Shown here: piece after piece, positions 42,521 through 51,633 of the stretch
Layout: every line of letters starts with the position of its first letter
Position numbering within the stretch: the stretch's first letter is position 1
Assembly (NCBI GenBank): GCA_963662355.1
Contig: OY759361.1
Coordinates: forward strand, 434,001-498,000
Length of the DNA stretch: 64,000 bases
From: WTFY01 sp026713925
GTDB taxonomy: Bacteria; Pseudomonadota; Gammaproteobacteria; UBA4575
Direction: 5' to 3'
Made by a program: the position numbers and the translations under genes
Notes under the pieces: model-generated
The model's input: the letters and a program-made list of their open reading frames with translations, nothing else
Database searches by the model: none
Told to the model about the DNA's origin: nothing

Positions 42521-45340
42521 TTACCGGCGGCTCTTTCGATTCTTCCGGCGTTTTTTCTTATTCGTTGCAGTGGTTAACGGTAGAGACATCCTCTCATAAA
42601 GTGTGAACAGGTACTCGACACGAGTGCGCTCGCTGGAAAATCCGCCACGTCGATAAAGACGATCAATCGCACGGTCGAGCGCCTGATGCGCTTTACGGAG
42701 ATTCGGAGGCATCAAATCGGGGTCATAGAGATTCGCAAGAGTGGCATTTGGATGAGCTTCGCGTGCATCGAGTACGGCCTGCCCCAGTGGTTCCAGTCTC
42801 GACAGGTCCGAGTCCTTGTCCGGCATCGGGTAGGTGTTATAGACGAGACCGATGGAGTAACGGTAGCGGCTTTCCAACCGTCCGCCGATATGTCGCAGCC
42901 AGGCCATATGCATCGCCGAGGTCAGTAGCGCGAAGTCCGTCAAGGTCGCATTCGCTAAAATCCTTACAAGGTTACTTGGGATGACGGGTGGCTTCAGCCA
43001 CCCGATGGGCGCGTACTCCCGCCGCTCCGAGCTTACTTCGGGAATGACAAGAAACGGTGCATCAGGGATTACATTCACATGGTAGAGCGTTGGTGTTTTC
43101 GCAAGTTCCTGAGTCGGCTCACTTATACTTTCCTCACGATATGCTCGCACAGCAGCAATACGTTCTCGCACATGCGACAACCGCCCCAATACGTCGGGCG
43201 GCGTATCATGCAGAGCGAGAATCCACCGCTCGCCACCCTGCAAGTATTCGCGTGCCCCGACGAACGGTCGAAACCACTGCGCGGCTTCAGGTTCTGCTTC
43301 CAGAAACGCAGCGCGTTCCGCTACATCGAAAATGTAATTTCCGCCGTCGATGGGCTTTGAGCCTATTATTAATCTTTCCATCCCGTTGATCGGCGCACTT
43401 TCTTCTCTCACCACCAAATGAGGGTCCGATAACCCACCAGCGTCGAACAGATACGGGGACAGCACTGTATGGCGGGTCTCTTCCGGCTCACCGTTGATAT
43501 CGGGATAGCTGAATAGACGCTTCTTAGGTCGCACTACCTCCCTTCGATCGAGGCCGAGAATAACCACATGCACATGTGCTTTGCCCCGTACATCCGATCC
43601 CCAGGCGAACGTACGATGCGCGAACGCGATCTCCAGCTTGCAGCGCTCGAACAGGATCGGCCAGAGTTGCGCCACCTGCTCGCCCGCTGTTATCGAGTTG
43701 GTCGCAACGAAGCCGATTCGGGCATCGCTGTCCTGCACATACTCTCCCGCCTTGATGTACCATGCGGCAACGTAATCCAGTGTGCCGCCGCTCCTGCCAA
43801 GTGCCGCGATCCTACGTACCTGCGCACGCTGAGTCGCTGTCTGGAACTTCGCACCTTTGAATGGCGGGTTGCCGAAGACGAAGGAACAGTTCTCCGGTGG
43901 CAGCAATTCAGACCATTCCGTTTCCAGTGCATCACCGTGGATGATGTGTGGTGACTTCGCAAGCGGGATACGTGCATAGGACTGGCCGAAATCAAGGCTC
44001 AGCCGGTTGTTCATGATGTGGTCCATCATCCACAGTGCGGTCTCCGCAATGCGCGCCGGGAATTCGCCGAGTTCAATCCCGAAAAACTGATTGACATCGA
44101 TGCAGGACAGCTGGTCTGAAGGAAGGTAGGAACCACCCTTCAAGTGCCTCATGCGAGCCAAGAATTTTTGGTGGATTTCCTTCAGGACCTCAATTTCAAG
44201 TTCACGCAACTCCCGATAAGCGATGATGAGGAAGTTGCCACAGCCACATGCCGGGTCGAAGAACATCATGCTGCCAAGTTTTTTCTGAAACCGCCGAAGC
44301 TCGGCCTGGCGCCGACTGTCCTTGCGAGACTTCAGCCGCTCGAACTCGGCGCGCAAATCGTCCATAAACAGCGGCTCGATCACCTTGAGGATGTTCTTCT
44401 CGGTCGTATAGTGTGCGCCTTGGGCACGGCGTTCCTTCGAATCCATCACCGATTGGAACAACGCTCCGAAGATTGCAGGAGAGATGTTTGACCAGTCGAA
44501 ACGGCAGGCATCCAACAGCAATTCACGCATGACCGCATCAAAGGATGGGATGTGCAGCGGTCCATGGAACAAGTCACCGTTGACATAGGGGAATCGGGCA
44601 AGGTCTTCATCCAGGGTTGCCGTACGGACATCCTCAGTTGTATCCAGCACCTGAAATAATTGGGCCAGCCACGGTCCAAGATCAGCACCGTCCTCACTCG
44701 TACGCGTCTCGATGAAGTCAAGGAAAATGTCACGCGGCTCGAAAACGCCCGTGTCATCGGCAAACAGGCAGAAGACGATCCGCACCAGAAAGCGTTCCAG
44801 ATCATGACCTTGGTAGCCTGTTGCAGCCAGTGCATCATGCAACCGTCCAACCAGTTCCGCAGCCTTGATATTGGCCGGATTCTGGTCACGAAAGGTACGG
44901 CGTTGTACACCCATGATAAAAGCGAAGCTTTCCACATGGGCAGGTAGCTCTGCGAGCTTGAAATTTACTTGCCTTCGCTCATCCAGATCATGAAGCTCAA
45001 AGGACTGGAAATCGCTTGCCAAGACGTAGCGAGGGCGTTCGTGCTCAGGCAGTGCGTCAAAATATTCTCCAGCCTGCCCATACGCCTTTTTCAAATCTCG
45101 TCCGGCGCTCTTCTGCTCGACAATGAGAACCCCGGGCCAGAATAGATCAATAAAGCCGGAAGTGTCGTCCAGTTTCTTTACATGCTCTTCATAGCGAGCA
45201 ACGCTTCTCCGACGTACTCCAAATACTTCAAAAAATTCATTGTAGAAACTTTGCGCCTCACCTTTCTCATATGATGCATCCTGCCATTCATTGGCGAAAG
45301 CTGCCGCACGAACTCTAACCTCATTCCATGACAATCGCAT
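42521..45340 (-). CDS. MmeI-like type IIL restriction-modification enzyme
   Basis: 939 residues, close to the 919 of MmeI. N-terminal nuclease domain with a PD-(D/E)xK pattern: D65 in FIDLFW and E75-Q-K77. A helical connector carries the ERRAQGAHYTTEKNIL motif near residue 305. The methyltransferase has motif I DPACGCGNF (362-370) and the catalytic NPPF (491-494), typical of N6-adenine methylation. The C-terminal third is the target recognition part, ending in a basic tail. A single chain would cut and methylate with one specificity. The closest alternatives are the DISARM methylase DrmMI and stand-alone methylases, but the nuclease motif favours type IIL. Target sequence unknown. Confidence 0.82.
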   Translation of the reverse strand: MRLSWNEVRVRAAAFANEWQDASYEKGEAQSFYNEFFEVFGVRRRSVARYEEHVKKLDDTSGFIDLFWPGVLIVEQKSAGRDLKKAYGQAGEYFDALPEHERPRYVLASDFQSFELHDLDERRQVNFKLAELPAHVESFAFIMGVQRRTFRDQNPANIKAAELVGRLHDALAATGYQGHDLERFLVRIVFCLFADDTGVFEPRDIFLDFIETRTSEDGADLGPWLAQLFQVLDTTEDVRTATLDEDLARFPYVNGDLFHGPLHIPSFDAVMRELLLDACRFDWSNISPAIFGALFQSVMDSKERRAQGAHYTTEKNILKVIEPLFMDDLRAEFERLKSRKDSRRQAELRRFQKKLGSMMFFDPACGCGNFLIIAYRELRELEIEVLKEIHQKFLARMRHLKGGSYLPSDQLSCIDVNQFFGIELGEFPARIAETALWMMDHIMNNRLSLDFGQSYARIPLAKSPHIIHGDALETEWSELLPPENCSFVFGNPPFKGAKFQTATQRAQVRRIAALGRSGGTLDYVAAWYIKAGEYVQDSDARIGFVATNSITAGEQVAQLWPILFERCKLEIAFAHRTFAWGSDVRGKAHVHVVILGLDRREVVRPKKRLFSYPDINGEPEETRHTVLSPYLFDAGGLSDPHLVVREESAPINGMERLIIGSKPIDGGNYIFDVAERAAFLEAEPEAAQWFRPFVGAREYLQGGERWILALHDTPPDVLGRLSHVRERIAAVRAYREESISEPTQELAKTPTLYHVNVIPDAPFLVIPEVSSERREYAPIGWLKPPVIPSNLVRILANATLTDFALLTSAMHMAWLRHIGGRLESRYRYSIGLVYNTYPMPDKDSDLSRLEPLGQAVLDAREAHPNATLANLYDPDLMPPNLRKAHQALDRAIDRLYRRGGFSSERTRVEYLFTLYERMSLPLTTATNKKKRRKNRKSRR

Positions 45341-45562
45341 CAGGCAGAGCTCTCCTGCTCACACAGTATGAGTGACGGTTCGTGAGTTAGTAGGTTACTC
45401 ATTAAAGAACTTTGGCTATTACACCCGAAGCTAGGATACGCGATGTTGGAAGGTGTTTCAGTTTAGAAATTACTACAATTCTTGAAACGGTTTCCTGTGG
45501 TATGTGCCTGACGTCTTATGCAGTCTTGTGCCTTCGAATCATGCATCAGGAGAAGAAGGACC

Positions 45563-45814
45563 ATGCAAGATATACAAAGTCCCAATGCAATCACATTAGA
45601 AAATCAATTGACTGAACGCTTCGGGCTGTTGCTCTCGCAAACGCAGCTGGCCCAACTGCTCGGGCGCACCACCGGCGGGCTGCGCTATAGCCTGAGTTAT
45701 CCAAGTGATACCCAAACCCGCGCCCTGAAAGCCTGCGGGCGAAAGATCGGCCGACGCGTATATTACCCGGCTGCAGAAGTCGCCCAGATCATCCTTGGAC
45801 CCAACGGAGGATGA
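45563..45814 (+). CDS. Small helix-turn-helix DNA-binding protein
   Basis: 83 residues with a good ribosome binding site (AGGAGAAGAAGG). SQTQLAQLLGRTTGGLRYSL looks like a helix-turn-helix, followed by GRKIGRRVYYPAAEVAQIIL, a wing-like end seen in excisionases and plasmid regulators. It may be the excisionase or a regulator of the downstream replication-type gene, 28 bases away. It is divergent from the MmeI-like gene with 222 bases in between. Confidence 0.65.
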   Translation: MQDIQSPNAITLENQLTERFGLLLSQTQLAQLLGRTTGGLRYSLSYPSDTQTRALKACGRKIGRRVYYPAAEVAQIILGPNGG

Positions 45815-45842
45815 GATCTACAAGTAGCTGCAGTCTGTACTT

Positions 45843-46640
45843 GTGAGCATCAGTGCCCGGGACTGGGCCCTTGCCCAGACCTTGGCGCCAGGGCCTAAGT
45901 TCGTCCTGGTGGTGCTGGCCGATGCTGCCGATGACCAGGGTGTGTGCTGGCCAAGGATTTCCACGGTTGCAGAGAAGGTCGGGGTATCCTCCCGCACCGT
46001 GCAGCGCGCCATCCAGTATTTGGTGCAGCGAAAGTTGGTCGTGGTCGAGCCTAGGCTGCGCAATGACGGCTCGAGTTCCTCGAACCGGTACCGCCTAAGG
46101 TTGAATGCGGGTGACAGATTGACACCACCTCCTGTCATGCCTGTCACCCACCCACGACACCGGTGTCAGGGGGAGGGTGACACGGGTGTCACCCCTTTAA
46201 CCGAAAGAAGAACAGAAAGAGAACCACCACCACGCAAGCCCGTGCCAAAAGTTGAACCCAAAGCACCGGACCGTGGTGGTGGGAAGATCATTGATTTGCA
46301 TTACCCGAAGGACCTGGCGCCCTCGGAAAGGGTTCGGGCTGAAGGGATGATCGGTGCACTGAACCCTCCGCTTAATCAGCAGGTGCTGGACGAATGGGCC
46401 GGAATCATCAAGGCAGGCGGCATACGCGCCTCGCCACTGGGTTGCCTTCGCGCATTGATCAAACGTGCCCAGGAAGGCAAATTTACACCGGAGCGAGGCC
46501 ATCGTATCGCACAGGCGCGCCAGGCAGACCGAAGGGTTCAAGCCCAAGCAGCGAAGCTGCCAGAGCTTGCGCCCGTGGATGAAAGCAGTCCACTGGTGCG
46601 CCGTATACAGCGGATGGCCCAGCGCCAGGGCAAGGGATAG
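45843..46640 (+). CDS. Winged-helix replication-type protein
   Basis: 265 residues from a GTG at 45843. The N-terminal 90 residues (SARDWALAQTL, then WPRISTVAEKVGVSSRTVQR) resemble the winged helix of plasmid and phage replication initiators or HTH_36 domains. A proline-rich linker follows, then a helical C-terminus with LGCLRALIKRAQEGKF, which is frequent in replication-accessory proteins of integrative elements. It could support copying of an excised circle. It is separated from the small HTH gene by 28 bases. No nickase motif is visible. Confidence 0.6.
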   Translation: MSISARDWALAQTLAPGPKFVLVVLADAADDQGVCWPRISTVAEKVGVSSRTVQRAIQYLVQRKLVVVEPRLRNDGSSSSNRYRLRLNAGDRLTPPPVMPVTHPRHRCQGEGDTGVTPLTERRTEREPPPRKPVPKVEPKAPDRGGGKIIDLHYPKDLAPSERVRAEGMIGALNPPLNQQVLDEWAGIIKAGGIRASPLGCLRALIKRAQEGKFTPERGHRIAQARQADRRVQAQAAKLPELAPVDESSPLVRRIQRMAQRQGKG

Positions 46641-46773
46641 CCCGGCACACTGGAGACGGCGTATCTTCCGAGGCTCCAAACTGGCTGCACGAGATCTGAC
46701 AACACTGGGGAGTCTGCCAGGCGACTGTACGCCAGGAGGTCTTTTCTCCAAGCTGGATGTCCACGCACGAGCC

Positions 46774-46817
46774 CCGCGTCACTACCAAAGAGCGTAGCAA
46801 ACGCGGTAGTGACGCGG
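46774..46817. repeat. 13-base perfect inverted repeat
   Basis: CCGCGTCACTACC (46774-46786) and GGTAGTGACGCGG (46805-46817) with an 18-base loop whose own ends (GCG and CGC) can pair. No U tract follows, so it is not a simple terminator. Confidence 0.8.
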
Positions 46818-47060
46818 CCACCTGCAGGGCTCAGAGGCTGACAGCACCGTACTGTGCGTTTTCGGGGTGCGAATGCCCCGCGAATTACGGCGTCGTAATG
46901 TTAGCCAAATGATAAGAAGATTTTCCGTGACAGGATTGCACCGGATGGTATACTCACCGTAACGATTTTGTACCGGCGCCATGGCGGTATATCCATGGCA
47001 AAGAGGCACCTCCGGATCGTGTAACAGGTGCATCAGCCGCAAGGCTGCGATCCATCTTCA

Positions 47061-47083
47061 ATACAGTCTGTATAGTTATACAG
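47061..47083. promoter_or_regulatory. Overlapping palindromes, operator-like
   Basis: ATACAG/CTGTAT (47061-47066, 47068-47073) overlaps CTGTATA/TATACAG (47068-47074, 47077-47083). Three copies of the half-site ATACAG or its complement in 23 bases suggest binding by a dimeric regulator, possibly one of the island's own small DNA-binding proteins. Confidence 0.45.
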
Positions 47084-47341
47084 GCATTCGGAACCAGGCC
47101 CCTTGGGGTCGGTCCTGATCTTTAATACCAGGCTTCCTGCCTACGACACGTGCGGGGTATCCCTGTGCGCGTCACCCAAAACACTGTGTGCATGGCACAT
47201 CGCCCGGACCTCTTGGTCAGGCGTTCGCTGTGCTGTACACCCGGCCATTTGTTTCAACCCCGTGGAGCGTATCCACGTAACTTCAAAATTAAGGAGGTGT
47301 AACCATCTTTAAGCATCGCCCCTTATGGGGCATCGGTACTG

Positions 47342-47377
47342 GCACAGGGCCACTCTTCAACTGAAGAGGACCTGTGC
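47342..47377 (+). other. Composite hairpin in the recombinase leader
   Basis: Outer stem GCACAGG (47342-47348) with CCTGTGC (47371-47377), inner stem CTCTTC (47353-47358) with GAAGAG (47363-47368) and loop aact. A GCCCC/GGGGC hairpin precedes it and GGCCT/AGGCC follows. The set lies 125 bases before the recombinase start. Confidence 0.55.
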
Positions 47378-47502
47378 GGCCTTGACTGAGGCCCGACCAA
47401 GTCATTACGGGAGTCGTGTCCCATGAGCGTATTCGCGCAAGCAAACCTGTACCGCCAAGGCGGCCAGGGGCTCAGAAACACTAACCAGACAAGAGAACAC
47501 GT

Positions 47503-48369
47503 ATGAAGACTTTGAACCACAACCTGAAACAGCTCTGCAGGCACTGCCGGGAAGGCAGCTATGCCACGCAGAGAAACAGGGAACGGATCCTGACCCAGGC
47601 TGCGAATGAACTGCATGCGATGGGCTACCGGAAGATGCAGGCCAAATCGCTCAAACCGAAACACATCGAGGCCCTGGTCCAGCACTGGCAGGAAAGAGAG
47701 TTGTCCATTGGAACCATAAAGAACCGGATGGCCACCCTGCGCTGGTGGGCTGAGAAGGTCAACAAGCAGAACGTCATGGCCAAATCGAATGAACATTATG
47801 GTATCCCGGATAGAAGGTTCGTCACCAATGAAAGCAAGGCCAGGGACCTCACCGAAACCCAGCTTGACAAGGTGAAGGACGTCCACGTGCGCATGAGTCT
47901 GGAACTGCAGCGGGCCTTTGGTCTGCGACGCGAGGAGGCGATGAAATTTATGCCCAGTTATGCCGACCAAGGCGATTACATCCAACTGAAAGCGAGCTGG
48001 ACGAAGGGGGGCAAGCCCAGGGCTATCCCCGTTCAAACAGAACACCAGAGAGCTGTCCTGGACAAGGCACGAGAACTTGCCGGCTTCGGCTCACTGATCC
48101 CGCCGCATCGAAGTTACGTGCAGCAACTGAGAGTCTACGAGGGCAATACCACAAGGGCCGGACTCTCAAACATGCACGGGCTTCGCCATGCCTATGCCCA
48201 GGACCGCTACGAGGAACTGACCGGCTGGAAGTGTCCGGCCACCGGAGGGCCAGATAGACGATCACTCACTCCGGAGCAACGGGAACTGGACAGAGAAGCT
48301 CGGCTCATCATCAGCCAGGAACTGGGGCATGAAAGGGAACAAGTGACGGCAGCTTATCTTGGGCGGTGA
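47503..48369 (+). CDS. Second tyrosine recombinase (integrase_1-type)
   Basis: 288 residues. The N-terminal SAM-like domain (LKPKHIEALVQHWQERELS and TIKNRMATLRWWAEK) and catalytic residues R142 in FGLRREEAM, K168, H225-x-x-R228 in MHGLRHAY, H276 in LGHEREQ and Y285 in AAYLG are present. The shape fits the shorter integrases found in ICEs and genomic islands that lack an arm-binding domain. It is the second recombinase of the island and sits deep inside it, not next to an attachment site, so it may belong to a nested or older element, or act in dimer resolution. Confidence 0.85.
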   Translation: MKTLNHNLKQLCRHCREGSYATQRNRERILTQAANELHAMGYRKMQAKSLKPKHIEALVQHWQERELSIGTIKNRMATLRWWAEKVNKQNVMAKSNEHYGIPDRRFVTNESKARDLTETQLDKVKDVHVRMSLELQRAFGLRREEAMKFMPSYADQGDYIQLKASWTKGGKPRAIPVQTEHQRAVLDKARELAGFGSLIPPHRSYVQQLRVYEGNTTRAGLSNMHGLRHAYAQDRYEELTGWKCPATGGPDRRSLTPEQRELDREARLIISQELGHEREQVTAAYLGR

Positions 48370-48590
48370 TGTTATGTTACAAAGCCGCGATCTATAGCAA
48401 AAGAATTGTGTAGTAGAATGTGTACTCATTCCTACCAAACGCCGCTACGAAGAGCATGCGTTATAAACTAGTTATTATGTGATCCAAGGTAGAATCGGTC
48501 GTTCTAACTACTCAAACAAAATATGCTGAACTATCTAAAAATTAAGCGCAGTCTGCTAAACAAACACAGAAAACAGGTCTGCAGAGGGTA

Positions 48591-49691
48591 ATGGCACCGG
48601 TTTGTTATCACGATGGGAAATTTCCACCCGTCAGGCAACTTGATTGGGAGGAACTGGTTCCGCTTATTGGTCCTGCATCTGCAGCTATTGCACGTTATGA
48701 CGGAATGCTTGCTGCTATTCCGAATCCTGAAATTTTGTTATCGCCTTTGTCCACCCAAGAGGCAGTGCTTTCATCGAAAATAGAAGGTACACAAACTACT
48801 GTAGAAGAGGTATTAGAATTTGAAGCTGGCAAGACACCTGACACACCTGCTCGGCGTGAAGACTTTAATGAAGTGCTTAATTATCGTCACGCCATAAAAC
48901 ATGCTGAAGAGATGTTGAAAAATTTGCCGCTATCCGGGCGTGTAATACGCGATACACATTCTGTTTTGCTTTCAGGAGTACGTGGTGAAGGAAGAGCACC
49001 AGGCGAGTATAGGAGAATTCCCAATTGGATTGGTCCACCTGGTTGCACCATCGAGAATGCTAGATTTGTTCCCATCGGGGCCGACAAACTTCTAGGTGCA
49101 ATGAGTTCATGGGAGAATTTCTTACATGCGAAATCTCCCGACCTGCTTATACAACTTGCTATCCTGCATGCTGAATTTGAGGCATTACACCCCTTCTTGG
49201 ACGGCAATGGTCGCTTAGGGCGTATGTTGATACCGCTGTTTCTGTGGCAATACAGCCTCATACGGAAGCCTACGTTTTATATCAGCGCCTACTTCGACGC
49301 TAACCGTGAGGCTTACTATGAAAAGCTACTGGCTGTCTCCAGAGACGACGACTGGACTGGTTGGTGCAAATTTTTTCTCGCGGCAGTACAAGCCCAAGCT
49401 GAAAATAACTTGAGCAAAACTCATGACATACTTACGTTGTACGAAAATATGAAAGAACAGATAGTGAACATGACACACTCACAGTACGCAATGCGTACAC
49501 TGGATTGGTTATTTGAAAGGCCAATCTTTAGATCCTCTTATTTTGTGAAAAATGCAGGCATCCCACCAGCTACAGCAAGGCGACTTTTGAAGGTTCTGCA
49601 AAAAGAGGAGGTATTGCAAGTAATCGTACCGGGAAAAGGCCGACAGTCCACTTTATTTGCTTACATAGACCTCCTGAGTACTGCAAGATAG
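48591..49691 (+). CDS. Fic family AMP-transferase protein
   Basis: 366 residues. The catalytic motif HPFLDGNGRLGR occupies residues 200-211 in canonical form, and the class II inhibitory helix is N-terminal, with SSKIEGTQ at 61-68 whose Glu blocks the ATP site. A C-terminal winged helix (about 305-360) follows, as in many chromosomal Fic/DOC proteins. Such proteins modify host targets with AMP. The inhibitory helix in the same chain means no separate antitoxin is required. It is a single gene in the island, with 221 bases on its 5' side. Confidence 0.9.
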   Translation: MAPVCYHDGKFPPVRQLDWEELVPLIGPASAAIARYDGMLAAIPNPEILLSPLSTQEAVLSSKIEGTQTTVEEVLEFEAGKTPDTPARREDFNEVLNYRHAIKHAEEMLKNLPLSGRVIRDTHSVLLSGVRGEGRAPGEYRRIPNWIGPPGCTIENARFVPIGADKLLGAMSSWENFLHAKSPDLLIQLAILHAEFEALHPFLDGNGRLGRMLIPLFLWQYSLIRKPTFYISAYFDANREAYYEKLLAVSRDDDWTGWCKFFLAAVQAQAENNLSKTHDILTLYENMKEQIVNMTHSQYAMRTLDWLFERPIFRSSYFVKNAGIPPATARRLLKVLQKEEVLQVIVPGKGRQSTLFAYIDLLSTAR

Positions 49692-49773
49692 GATAGATTT
49701 TGTAACTCACGAATGATCCACAAAAAAATTTGTTGATCATATCAACTAATAAATGAGCTACAAAAGCGGGCGA

Positions 49774-51489
49774 TCAGGCTTTAAGAAGAATGGATACAAC
49801 TTCTTTGACTGAGTCTCTGATACGTCCAGCCAATTCTTGAAAATGTTTGCGGAGTGTGCCGTAGTTCTTCCTTGCATTTGAAACCGCTTCCTGCTTCCCT
49901 TTAGTGTTGCTATGGGCTTTGACTAAAACTCGAAGTCCATGAAGTTCCTTCAATGGACTGACCAAGTTTTTGGCCTGCTCCTCTGTATATTCCGTGATGG
50001 AAAGTATGACCTCAAGAAGCTTCAGTGACCGCCAGTCCTTCTCAAAGGTACCATCATTGGCTTTGATGATGGATCTGAATTCCCTGGTAAAAAAGCCTTC
50101 GATTACCAACTGATCAAGTGCAAGGATTGCATCAGCCCATTCTTTAGGGGAGTCTGTTGCTGGACAGAGCACGTCCTCGACCAATGCCCCACCACGTGGT
50201 TGCCACCAGGCTGGCGGATCGTGATCCAGCGATTGGACGTGCCACTTCAACTCGGCAAGCGGATCATCTTCTGTTGAGAGTTCACCAAGAATGTCCGTTT
50301 GATAGGCTCGCTTAGAAATACTGCCTTTTGGCCACTCATTGAATGATTTCCAATAGGATTGTTCCTCGCACGGCAGTGTCGCTAGATAGCCGATGTACGT
50401 ATGAACTTGCCCAGCCTCGTTAATGTCATAGGATTTCAGGTACCAGGCACCCCGACAGCTGATACTGCGGTCATGGACCGTGTACTTCTCAGGGTCCTGC
50501 TTGTACTTGTTCAGGACCTCTGGCCGAAAGAATGCGGGGGAAATCTCCCATGGCAAATCTGACTTTGTAAAATAGTTAGCGATGTGATCCGGCCCGCAGG
50601 AGCTCTCCACAAGGCAGTTATTTTTCCGGTCATAGATTTTGAAAGAGGCATACTGCTTGGTGCTGGTATCCTCCTCTGCCTTCCACTCCTTGATCAAGTC
50701 ATCCTCGGTCAAGTCCGTATGAAGGATGATGTGACCATTTGCATAGCTTGCATGGTTAGAGATTACACAGGACCAATAGAAGAGGTCTCGGGCTTGAAAA
50801 GTCTGTGGATCTTGTCCATCCCAACCTGAGAAGTTTCCCGGGATATACCTGGTAAAGTCAAACTTACTCACAAGGGATGTATTGCTAAGTGCCATGTATG
50901 TCGCTAGGTCACGTCCACGGATAGTAACTGCTTGCACGCGCTGCCAAGGATCAGAGTGCTCGTCGTCATATACAGAGATCACAGATTCGATATCGCCATA
51001 ATTGTCGAGACGGCAATAGGCATGCCTTTCATCCATATAGTAAAGATCAAGCACATGCACGAGTTTCTGACTGATCTCTATAGTTGACGAGTATTCTTTG
51101 ACACCCTCAAAGCTGCGCAGATAGATAAGTTTTTCTGCACCAGCTAATGTCTTACAGCGAGGATCACAGAGAGGGGGCTCAAGGTAGACCCGATGGCCTG
51201 TACCACCCCCGTATGCTCTTTGAATGCACCAGGTATCGGAAAGCATCAAGTCTGCGCCACTGAGGTCGTCATGATCCGGCGGATCAACAGCGACACACGG
51301 CACAAGAACAGAATGCACATAAAGATGTGGACCAGAAGCGTACAGAATGATTTCCTCATTCCTTTCACAAATCTGCCTAAAGAGTTGAACGCTCTGTTCG
51401 GCATTTTCAAGCCAATCCTGAATATCTGTATTTGGCACACTGGCAAGATTCAAAAAAGATTGCAGAATTTTTGAATCCACCCCATTCAT
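49774..51489 (-). CDS. Unrecognised 571-residue protein with HEPN-like R-x5-H motif
   Basis: I cannot name a family. A conserved-looking middle part reads LPWEISPAFFRPEVLNKYK, SISCRGAWYLKSYDINEAG and QSYWKSFNEWPKGSISKRA, which I recall from unannotated proteins in other bacteria. Near the C-terminus R520-VLVKA-H526 fits the R-x(4-6)-H motif of HEPN ribonucleases, in a helical context. No signal peptide or membrane helix. It stands alone between the convergent Fic gene and the DUF4268 gene, with 143 bases to the next gene on the same strand. A role as an RNase effector in defence is an inference; the protein could also be a sensor with a non-catalytic helical end. Confidence 0.5.
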   Translation of the reverse strand: MNGVDSKILQSFLNLASVPNTDIQDWLENAEQSVQLFRQICERNEEIILYASGPHLYVHSVLVPCVAVDPPDHDDLSGADLMLSDTWCIQRAYGGGTGHRVYLEPPLCDPRCKTLAGAEKLIYLRSFEGVKEYSSTIEISQKLVHVLDLYYMDERHAYCRLDNYGDIESVISVYDDEHSDPWQRVQAVTIRGRDLATYMALSNTSLVSKFDFTRYIPGNFSGWDGQDPQTFQARDLFYWSCVISNHASYANGHIILHTDLTEDDLIKEWKAEEDTSTKQYASFKIYDRKNNCLVESSCGPDHIANYFTKSDLPWEISPAFFRPEVLNKYKQDPEKYTVHDRSISCRGAWYLKSYDINEAGQVHTYIGYLATLPCEEQSYWKSFNEWPKGSISKRAYQTDILGELSTEDDPLAELKWHVQSLDHDPPAWWQPRGGALVEDVLCPATDSPKEWADAILALDQLVIEGFFTREFRSIIKANDGTFEKDWRSLKLLEVILSITEYTEEQAKNLVSPLKELHGLRVLVKAHSNTKGKQEAVSNARKNYGTLRKHFQELAGRIRDSVKEVVSILLKA

Positions 51490-51633
51490 CCCTATTTCGT
51501 ACCATTCTCACTTTCTCTGGCTCGTAAGCTCTGGTGTACTGAGCACAGCATCACTGTAAATTGCTTGTAAATACCCTTTTTATAGCTCCTGCACCGCAGC
51601 CGCATCATTGTCACCTGAGTGGCAGATCACCGT

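Larger units (their letters stand above)
46641..47502. other. Structured intergenic region upstream of the second recombinase
   Basis: 862 bases without a supportable gene but dense in inverted repeats. These include a 13-base perfect stem (46774-46786 with 46805-46817), CGGGG/CCCCG at 46863-46880, ATTACG/CGTAAT at 46884-46899, a double palindrome at 47061-47083, and a composite hairpin at 47342-47377. A promoter candidate (GTGACA at 46927-46932, 16 bases, TATACT at 46949-46954) would make a leader of more than 500 bases. It may include an origin, recombination site or leader RNA. Confidence 0.5.

Noticed and set aside
46782..47042. 86-codon minus-strand frame in the structured region
   Set aside because: It overlaps the hairpins, shows no known domain and has a repetitive restriction to odd residues; treated as spurious.
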